Origin: JAKFYM01 sp964416595
Lineage (GTDB): Bacteria; Bdellovibrionota; UBA1018; CAIPTA01
DNA length: 64,000 nucleotides
Assembly (NCBI GenBank): GCA_964416595.1
Contig: CAYQES010000012.1
Coordinates: 8,027 to 72,026, forward strand
Direction: 5' to 3'
Shown: positions 58,486 through 64,000 of the stretch, in pieces
Numbering within the stretch: the stretch's first letter is position 1
Layout of the letters: each line of letters opens with the position of its first letter
Program-made: the position numbers and the translations under genes
The notes under the pieces: model-generated
Database searches by the model: none
The model's input: the letters and a program-made list of their open reading frames with translations, nothing else
Told to the model about the DNA's origin: nothing

Positions 58486-59883
58486 ATGCAGGTAAAAGAC
58501 GCCTATGACCTTGTGGTGATCGGAGACCAATTGAGTGGTCTCTTCTTAGCTGCCGGTGCGGCCCAAATGGGCAAAAAAGTGTTAGTGCTCGAAGAGTCTT
58601 CTGTTCCTACGGTCTCCTATGAAATTCCCTCCGGGCGTTTTTTGGGTGATTTCGTGACAGAGCCCCTAATCGGCTTGGAAGAGGGATCTGCTGTAGATTC
58701 TTTTTTGCGATCTTTAGGCCTCTATCAAAACTTAGATGATCTTTTTCCCCGCCATGAGCCCGCTTTACAAATCGTAGGTAAAAAATTTCGCTTGGATTTT
58801 TCCTACGACAGCGAAAATTTGCAATGGGATATTAGGCGGGAGTTTGGTGGGGACGCAGAAAAGGTACATCGCCTCCTATCGGGAAAGATTTTGGAAAAAA
58901 ATTCTTTTGGCCGAGCCGTGGCCGCTGCTGGTTTGCCCGTGGATTATGAGCTTTTTGGATGGATGCAAGCGGCGGCCTATGGCCCTTTGGCGCCCTCGGA
59001 TTTATCTTATCCTGCGTATAAAGATATTTTGAGTCTAGCGGCTAAAGGCGTGCGCTATCCTCTGGGTGGTCGTAGTGCTTTAAAAGAAAGGCTCTTGAGT
59101 CGCGTAACAGTATTTGGGGGCAGCATCAAGCGCTCCACGCGGGTAGAGGAAGTAGTATTTGAGCGGGGAAAATTGGCAGGAGTGCTGCTTTCCAGTTACG
59201 AAGGTTTTGTGCGTAGTCGGATGGTGGTGGGGGCCATGGGGGCAAAAACATTTTTAGGCCTCATTCCTGTTTCCCACCAAAGTAGCCGTTTGGTAGAGGC
59301 CGTGCGCAAGATTCAGCCCCGTTTTTGGCGTTTAGGTTTCACATTGCTCGTGCCTGAAAGTGTGATTCCTGAGGGCATGGGCTCCCACGTGGTTTTGCTC
59401 GACGAAGAAATGCTTCAGTTTCAGGTGTTCCCGAAGGGCGTATATGGCGGTGTGCCCGCTGGGCATAGGGCTCTAGTGGTTAGAAGTTTAATGCCGTATG
59501 CGGATATTTCGCTTTCGGAGCGGGTGGTGGCCCAGCATTTAAAAAAATCCCTAAAACGCATGGGGGAGCTCTTGCCCTTTTTGCGTGAGAGTCCTTTTTT
59601 GATTTCTCCGGATCCGGAAAAATTAAGCCAGGATCCTGTGTTTCAGCGCTACTATCGTTTTCCTGATTTGGATCATATTCCGCCCATATTTCTTGTATAT
59701 GAAACCGCTTTATCTTCCATGGATCACCAGGGCGAATTCCTTGATTGGTCCCGCTTTGGTATGCCGGGTTTGGCTCTTTGTTCCCGGGATAATTATTCGC
59801 TCTTTGGTTCCACGGGAGAAATCATGGCGGCCATGGATTTATTGGCCCTATTTCGCAAGCGTGCCGAAGGGCGCAAAAAATGA
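58486..59883 (+). CDS. FAD/NAD(P)-dependent oxidoreductase, phytoene-desaturase-like, function unknown
   Basis: A 465-residue protein with an N-terminal dinucleotide-binding strand-loop-helix (YDLVVIGDQLSGLFLAAGAAQMGKKVLVLEES), where the usual G-x-G-x-x-G is replaced by GDQLSG. This alters the phosphate-binding loop and may weaken FAD binding. The C-terminal YSLFGSTGEIMAAMDLL (near 445-460) is the typical FAD-binding end of amine-oxidase-like proteins. The middle is not assigned. It belongs between the hotdog gene and a GT4 gene and overlaps the latter by four bases. Confidence 0.75.
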   Translation: MQVKDAYDLVVIGDQLSGLFLAAGAAQMGKKVLVLEESSVPTVSYEIPSGRFLGDFVTEPLIGLEEGSAVDSFLRSLGLYQNLDDLFPRHEPALQIVGKKFRLDFSYDSENLQWDIRREFGGDAEKVHRLLSGKILEKNSFGRAVAAAGLPVDYELFGWMQAAAYGPLAPSDLSYPAYKDILSLAAKGVRYPLGGRSALKERLLSRVTVFGGSIKRSTRVEEVVFERGKLAGVLLSSYEGFVRSRMVVGAMGAKTFLGLIPVSHQSSRLVEAVRKIQPRFWRLGFTLLVPESVIPEGMGSHVVLLDEEMLQFQVFPKGVYGGVPAGHRALVVRSLMPYADISLSERVVAQHLKKSLKRMGELLPFLRESPFLISPDPEKLSQDPVFQRYYRFPDLDHIPPIFLVYETALSSMDHQGEFLDWSRFGMPGLALCSRDNYSLFGSTGEIMAAMDLLALFRKRAEGRKK

Positions 59884-60872
59884 AGATCAGTCATGTGATC
59901 TGGACACGCTTTCCCATAACAGCCTATGGGGGCACCGAGCGTGTTTGTTATTGGCTGGCTAAAGCCCAAGCGGAATTGGGCCATGAGGTTACTGTATTTT
60001 GCCGGCCAGGTAGCTCGTTGCCTTTCGCGAACGTAAAAGAAATTCCGGAAAGCTTATCGCATTTAGATCCGCTTTTGCCTAAAGGCACAGAGATTGTGCA
60101 ACTCTATGGCACTCCTAATTATCGTATAGATAATCCTTATTTAGTGAATATTGGGGGCAATGGCCAAGCGGGAGAAAGGTTTTCTCCGAACACAGTGTTT
60201 GTGAGCCAAAACCACGCTGCTCGTCACGGCTGGACAGAGTTTGTCCATAATGGCATCGATATTTCCGAATACCCTCTTCACACAAAAAAAGAAGAGTTCG
60301 CTTTGTTTTTGGCTAAAGCTTCTTGGAAAGTAAAAAATTTAAAAGGCGCTCTTCGCATTGCCCGTGCTGCGGCTTTACCGCTTCATGTGGCTGGTGGCAG
60401 GGCTCCTTTTTGGGAGCATTGGCGGGGCGGAGTGATTTCCCATGGGATGGTGGGAGGCGAGGAAAAACTTTCCCTTCTGCAGCGAGCTGCGGTGCTCTTA
60501 TTTCCTGTGATTTGGCAGGAGCCTTTTGGCCTGGCTGTGGTGGAGGCCCTGGCTTGCGGCACTCCCGTGGTGGCCACTCCCCGGGGGGCGTTGCCAGAAA
60601 TCATCGATGCTAAGAGTGGAGTATTGGCCGATAGTTTTGTGGGCTTGGTGGAGGCCGTGAGCCAGGCAAAAAAGTGTAAGCCTGAAGAGTGCCGAGCGCG
60701 TGTGGCGGAAGCTTTCACGCATCATCATATGGCTGAAAAATATTTTTTCTACTATAAGAAGATTTTGCGGGAAGGAAGATTGCGGGAAGGCGCTCCCCAG
60801 GCGCCGCAGCATGCGGATCCCCAGGAGAAGATTTTGTACCAAGGTTATAGCGCCCACCAGGAGGCAGGATGA
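59880..60872 (+). CDS. Glycosyltransferase family 4
   Basis: A 330-residue GT-B glycosyltransferase. The acceptor domain starts with ISHVIWTRFPITAYGGTERVCYWLAKAQAELGHEVTVF, with the GGTE loop. The donor domain carries the GT4 E-x7-E signature in EPFGLAVVEALACGTPVVATPRGALPEII (near 218-246). It is shorter than most GT4 enzymes, with a compact N-terminal domain. The C-terminal 30 residues are polar and unlike the family. Probably adds a sugar to LPS or another envelope polymer. The ATG overlaps the preceding TGA; purB overlaps its end. Confidence 0.88.
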   Translation: MKISHVIWTRFPITAYGGTERVCYWLAKAQAELGHEVTVFCRPGSSLPFANVKEIPESLSHLDPLLPKGTEIVQLYGTPNYRIDNPYLVNIGGNGQAGERFSPNTVFVSQNHAARHGWTEFVHNGIDISEYPLHTKKEEFALFLAKASWKVKNLKGALRIARAAALPLHVAGGRAPFWEHWRGGVISHGMVGGEEKLSLLQRAAVLLFPVIWQEPFGLAVVEALACGTPVVATPRGALPEIIDAKSGVLADSFVGLVEAVSQAKKCKPEECRARVAEAFTHHHMAEKYFFYYKKILREGRLREGAPQAPQHADPQEKILYQGYSAHQEAG

Positions 60873-62170
60873 TTGAACGGTATACATTGCCTGAAGCAGC
60901 AGCTTTATGGACAGACGAAGCCAAATACCAAGCTTGGCTTAAAGTGGAACTGGCCGCCTGCCGAGCCATGGCCGACTCTCGCATCATGCCGAAAGATGCC
61001 TACCGGCGTTTGGTGCGTAAAGCCAAAGTAGACGTAAAAAAAATCCAAAAAAATGAAGCCCTCGTAAAACACGATATCATCGCGTTCACCATGGCCATCG
61101 AAGAGGTGGTGGGAAAAGACGCTCAGTATTTTCACTATGGTTTAACCTCGAGTGATGTGATCGATACGGCTTTTGCTTTGCAGTTGCGCGCGGCTGGTGA
61201 ATTGATTTTGGAAGAGGTAGATGCGCTAGCAAAAGCTTTGAAAAAATTAGCTATCTCTACCAAACGGTTGCCAGCCATTGGCCGCTCCCATGGCATTCAC
61301 GCGGAACCTCTTTCTTTTGGTCTACGTTTTCTTTCCCACTACGCGGAATTGAAGCGCAATCAAGAGCGCTTTTCCCGGGCGATTGAGGCTATTTCTGTGG
61401 GCATGTTTTCGGGGGCGGTGGGCTCTTATGGAACCTTGCCACCGGTGATTGAGAAAAAAGCCTGTGGGTATTTGGATCTTGTGCCCGAAGCCGTTTCCAC
61501 CCAAGTGATACCCAGGGATCGACACGGAGAATATTTTAACGCTTTGGCCATGCTCGGCACGGGCCTCGAGCGCATGGCTGTGGAGCTTAGGCATTTGCAA
61601 AGAACAGAAGTTGGAGAGGTAGAGGAAGGTTTTAGTAAGGGCCAAAAAGGCAGCTCGGCCATGCCCCACAAAAAGAATCCAATTTCCGCGGAAAACCTCA
61701 CGGGCTGCGCGCGTTTGTTAAGGAGTTACGCCCAGGCCGCCTTGGAAAATATTCCTCTCTGGCATGAGCGAGATATTTCCCACTCTTCTGTGGAGCGGGT
61801 GATTGCGCCTGACGCTACTATTTTGGCCCACTATATGTTGGTGCGCTCGAAGAAGCTTATTGAGGGTTTGAAGGTAAAAAACAATCAAGTGCGGGAGAAC
61901 CTGCAAAAAACCAGGGGGCTAGTCTATTCCGGCGCCGTGTTGCTGGCTTTGGTAGAGGCCGGTTTAGAGCGGGATAGTGCCTATCGTTTGGTGCAAAAGC
62001 ACGCTCTCGAGGCTTGGAAGGGCGGGGATATGCTCAAAGAACGTTTGCTGAAGGATCCGGACGTTCTACAATATTTAAAGAAGAAAGAAATTGAGGCTGT
62101 CTTCCATGAGGGAAGGGGATTGGAGCATGTGGAGCATACATATAAGGAAGTGTTTCGCCGCTATCCTTAA
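60869..62170 (+). CDS. purB: Adenylosuccinate lyase
   Basis: A 433-residue enzyme of purine synthesis, splitting SAICAR and adenylosuccinate to release fumarate. The family signature GSSAMPHKKNPISAENLTG (near 267-285) is intact, with the mobile-loop Ser. The His general acid is in GRSHGIHAEPLSFG, and YFHYGLTSSDVIDTA (near 91-105) binds substrate. Length is normal. It overlaps the GT4 stop by four bases; a pilin-like gene begins inside its 3' end. Confidence 0.95.
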   Translation: MIERYTLPEAAALWTDEAKYQAWLKVELAACRAMADSRIMPKDAYRRLVRKAKVDVKKIQKNEALVKHDIIAFTMAIEEVVGKDAQYFHYGLTSSDVIDTAFALQLRAAGELILEEVDALAKALKKLAISTKRLPAIGRSHGIHAEPLSFGLRFLSHYAELKRNQERFSRAIEAISVGMFSGAVGSYGTLPPVIEKKACGYLDLVPEAVSTQVIPRDRHGEYFNALAMLGTGLERMAVELRHLQRTEVGEVEEGFSKGQKGSSAMPHKKNPISAENLTGCARLLRSYAQAALENIPLWHERDISHSSVERVIAPDATILAHYMLVRSKKLIEGLKVKNNQVRENLQKTRGLVYSGAVLLALVEAGLERDSAYRLVQKHALEAWKGGDMLKERLLKDPDVLQYLKKKEIEAVFHEGRGLEHVEHTYKEVFRRYP

Positions 62171-62369
62171 AGCTCCTAAATGGCGTGACCAAAAAGGCCA
62201 AACCATACTCGAGTATTTACTTATCTTAATTGTGGTAGTGAGTTTATTTATGCTGATTGCACGGCCTTATATCGGCACCATCGGCAAAAAATTCCAAGAT
62301 CTCAATAAAAAGGGCTTTTTTGCGGAAGATACTTCGGGCTCTAATTTCTATTATTACCCACTAAAATAG
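62127..62369 (+). CDS. Flp/TadE-like type IVb pilin-like protein
   Basis: An 80-residue protein starting inside purB in another frame. After a basic leader of about 24 residues (KAPKWRDQKG) comes the prepilin cleavage motif G|QTILEY, with Glu at position +5, followed by a hydrophobic helix LLILIVVVSLFMLIARP. The mature part is short and ends in aromatic-rich SNFYYYPLK. This is the usual layout of Flp-type (class III leader) pilins or pseudopilins. No prepilin peptidase or Tad assembly genes are in the window. ATG 62127 follows a GGGGA; other starts would shorten the leader. Confidence 0.75.
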   Translation: MWSIHIRKCFAAILKAPKWRDQKGQTILEYLLILIVVVSLFMLIARPYIGTIGKKFQDLNKKGFFAEDTSGSNFYYYPLK

Positions 62370-62406
62370 ATTTTATTTATTTTAAGGCTAAAAAGAGACG
62401 AAGAAA

Positions 62407-62450
62407 CTAGCCAAATCTTGGGAGGGGGATGGGGAGGGGACTTTGGCTAG
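62407..62450. other. Hairpin with G-quadruplex motif in the loop
   Basis: CTAGCCAAA (62407-62415) pairs with TTTGGCTAG (62442-62450). The 26-base loop contains four G-runs of 3, 5, 4 and 4 at 62420-62439, separated by A, AT and A. This is a textbook parallel G-quadruplex pattern on the plus strand. On the minus strand the stem is followed by CTCTTTTT, so it may also act as a terminator for the lipoprotein gene. Confidence 0.5.
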
Positions 62451-62583
62451 CTTCTCCGTCACCTTTGATGGTGCAGCACCCGTGCCATCCATAACTTATT
62501 GATATTGCTGTATTATTTTTGGCGCTTGGCGGCTCTAATTGGTAAGATCTTAGACAGTTGTGTAAAAACTTGGCTTTACACTT

Positions 62584-63528
62584 TTAGAAAGTATGTTCTC
62601 GCAAAAACACCCAATTATAAGCTGTGCCAACATAGTGTTGCAGCATGGGATCCGCAGGGGGCGCAACGGGAGTGTCCGTGGAAGATCCTGAGGGGCGATA
62701 GCGCAGGGCAATGGTTGGATTTGTGGCTCCATGTAACCCAAATTTAAAACCAAACAAAACTTGGTTTCCTGTGCAGCCACCACTTGAATAAAGATTGATT
62801 CCCATCACAAAGGGAGAGTTGCCCACACCGGGCAGAATTTTAATGTTGTTAGTGTTGTGGGCTCCAGCGGCAACGGTGAAACAAGCGCTTTCGATACTGG
62901 GAGCGCCATCGCGCACTACCAAGGAGTCGTTATAATAATCGTATTCTGGGATGCTGATACGATAGGACGCAGAGCCATCGCTGGCGGCCGGTCTTCCGCC
63001 GAAGTTATCACAAACGTTATTGGGGCCAGTTTCATTTAAAGCTGTGAGATTGCCCCCCGTATTTGCACAGGGAACAAACAAAATAGGTTTTGGTTGATTG
63101 TTACTGCCCCCACCTAAATCTGAGGCAGCGGTTTGGAATAGATTATGATCACCACAATGGGAGGTAGAAAAATTTAAAGTGATAGTGATGTTACCGCCGC
63201 CTAAGGTGTGTACTCCGCCGTTGGCGCAGCGAATATCGCCGGAGGTCATGCTGGTGTCGTAAGCAAGGGCTAAGAATTGATAGGTGCCATTGGGGAGCAT
63301 CCAGTTCAGCTCTTGGGTTTCATTGGCCATATGCCGAGCGCCCCGAATATGAGGGGCACCGAGACTCGTGGCGTACACCATTAGTCCACCATTAATCACA
63401 GCGGCGCCTTGACGATTGGTATTCACCGTAACAGCGGTGGAGCCTTTCTCAAGGCGACCAAACTTTTCCTGGAGTTTTCCACAGCTAGAAAAAAGGAGAA
63501 TGAGCAAAAGGGCGTAGTTGCATTTCAT
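62584..63528 (-). CDS. Lipoprotein of unknown function
   Basis: A 314-residue lipoprotein. The signal MKCNYALLLILLFSSC ends in the lipobox LFSSC if translation starts at ATG 63528; a 12-codon upstream extension would bury it. The mature part looks like beta-rich repeats with scattered cysteines (DIRCANGG, TSHCGDHN, VPCANTGG, NNVCDNF, GGCTGNQ), a layout common in surface-exposed lipoproteins. One Gly/Ser-rich linker (PSGSSTDTPVAPPADP) precedes the last 25 residues. No family recognised. Confidence 0.78.
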   Translation of the reverse strand: MKCNYALLLILLFSSCGKLQEKFGRLEKGSTAVTVNTNRQGAAVINGGLMVYATSLGAPHIRGARHMANETQELNWMLPNGTYQFLALAYDTSMTSGDIRCANGGVHTLGGGNITITLNFSTSHCGDHNLFQTAASDLGGGSNNQPKPILFVPCANTGGNLTALNETGPNNVCDNFGGRPAASDGSASYRISIPEYDYYNDSLVVRDGAPSIESACFTVAAGAHNTNNIKILPGVGNSPFVMGINLYSSGGCTGNQVLFGFKFGLHGATNPTIALRYRPSGSSTDTPVAPPADPMLQHYVGTAYNWVFLREHTF

Positions 63529-63648
63529 GAAACTATGGTAGCCGGAGCTGATGAGCAAATCCATGGGCCGGTAAATTTATGTCAACCTATTCGCTTAAAA
63601 TAAAATCTATTTATATTGGCTCGGGTTACCTTACTAAGAGAATTGGGT

Positions 63649-63665
63649 TTAATGCTAAGCATTAA
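63649..63665. promoter_or_regulatory. 17-base palindrome between divergent lipoprotein genes
   Basis: TTAATGCTAAGCATTAA is a perfect 8-1-8 palindrome in the divergent promoter region. One such palindrome is roughly expected by chance in 64 kb, so only its position makes it a candidate operator. Confidence 0.35.
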
Positions 63666-63795
63666 TCGAATGTAAGTCTCTGAAAATAAAAAATAAATTC
63701 TACGAAGCTGCTCTGCGCTGTTGGTGCTTGAGGTCTAGCCAAGGTTTTGTTAGCTTCCAGCCCTTCTCGTTAGTCAGGGAAATTTGGAGGGGACA

Positions 63796-64000
63796 ATGGG
63801 CCGCCGTATTATTCTTTCGCTTGGTTGTTTGTTGTTAGTGGCATGCGCAGATAGCAATAAACAGGAAGGCCCTTATCTTTTTCTCCCGCGTTTTTTGAGC
63901 CCCCAGGGAGCTGATCTTGAAGCTTTGCGCGCTCAATATTGCCAAGGCGTTCAGATTTTTTTGGACGAAAGCTTTCTTACGTCAGAAAACTTCCGCGCAG
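63796..64000 (+). CDS. Lipoprotein, N-terminal part only
   Basis: A gene starting at ATG 63796 behind GGAGGGG and running off the window. The first 17 residues (MGRRIILSLGCLLLVAC) form a lipoprotein signal with lipobox LVAC and lipidated Cys17. The following residues DSNKQEGPYLFLPRFLSPQG and an unpaired Cys (QYCQG) are not a family I can name. An Asp follows the lipidated Cys, which in E. coli would retain it at the inner membrane. Confidence 0.8.
   Translation, partial: MGRRIILSLGCLLLVACADSNKQEGPYLFLPRFLSPQGADLEALRAQYCQGVQIFLDESFLTSENFRA

Noticed and set aside
1..64000. CRISPR arrays, insertion sequences, rRNA genes, origin of replication
   Set aside because: I looked for regularly spaced repeats, transposase motifs, rRNA-like conserved runs and DnaA-box clusters and saw none. 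The only RNA gene is tRNA-Ala.

Overview
The window looks like part of the chromosome of a Gram-negative bacterium with lipopolysaccharide, most likely a Bdellovibrionota/Oligoflexia-type member of the former Deltaproteobacteria. That placement is inference. It rests on the mix of LPS genes (hldD, waaA, a family 9 glycosyltransferase), many lipoproteins and secreted proteins, a b558-type succinate dehydrogenase, and an ftsH-cdaA-cdaR-glmM-acpS cluster. The 10-base N run at 1328-1337 shows this is a scaffolded draft assembly. Gene density is high. Starts include many GTG and TTG codons, and 4-bp stop/start overlaps are common.

Region by region. 1-1740 is an AT-rich accessory stretch: a lysozyme/SLT-fold protein running off the left edge on the minus strand, and a HigBA toxin-antitoxin pair whose toxin gene is cut by the assembly gap. 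It abuts the 3' end of a tRNA-Ala gene. 1899-4236 holds hldD and, divergently, prfB with a canonical programmed +1 frameshift. 4417-6874 encodes a Gly/Ala-rich secreted protein and a tandem pair of small secreted paralogues. 6953-11928 has a polysaccharide-lyase-like protein and a nucleotide-salvage group (tdk, upp-like, hpt), then a GHMP sugar kinase and a DUF429 protein. 11925-15324 is an oligopeptide ABC transporter (lipoprotein and two permeases, no ATPases nearby). 15332-22905 is housekeeping: SDR epimerase, trmB, a flippase-like membrane protein, class I aldolase, fatty acid desaturase, cysS and a MetF-like protein.

23000-26374 is sdhCAB, closed by a strong terminator. 26439-31140 mixes secreted and small genes, including a 37-residue lipoprotein behind a possible Fur box. 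30817-32338 is nifS-iscA. 32512-37964 is ftsH-cdaA-cdaR-glmM-acpS, linking membrane proteolysis, c-di-AMP synthesis and cell-wall precursor supply. 37954-44197 carries arsC-like, nnr, two unknown proteins, hrpB and tsaE. 44367-50389 is rrf2-nifS-mnmA-mtaB-mlaC-tolC, a tRNA-thiolation group arranged like cymR-yrvO-trmU of Bacillus. 50463-53154 pairs myo-inositol-1-phosphate synthase with a class III aminotransferase. 53155-55481 holds a 40-residue membrane protein, a GYF_2-domain protein and an outer-membrane protein with a leader of three adjacent hairpins. 55752-62369 is a long run with LPS glycosyltransferases, a hotdog protein, an FAD oxidoreductase, a GT4 enzyme, purB and a Flp-type pilin. 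The right edge holds two lipoproteins flanking a 17-bp palindrome, the last one cut by the window end.

I see no CRISPR array, transposase, rRNA or replication origin. No single locus is clearly a new system. The best leads are the tRNA-linked SLT/HigBA module, the structured leader at 55523-55572, the G-quadruplex-in-hairpin at 62407-62450, the cysteine-free Rrf2 regulator in a CymR-like setting, and the c-di-AMP cluster.
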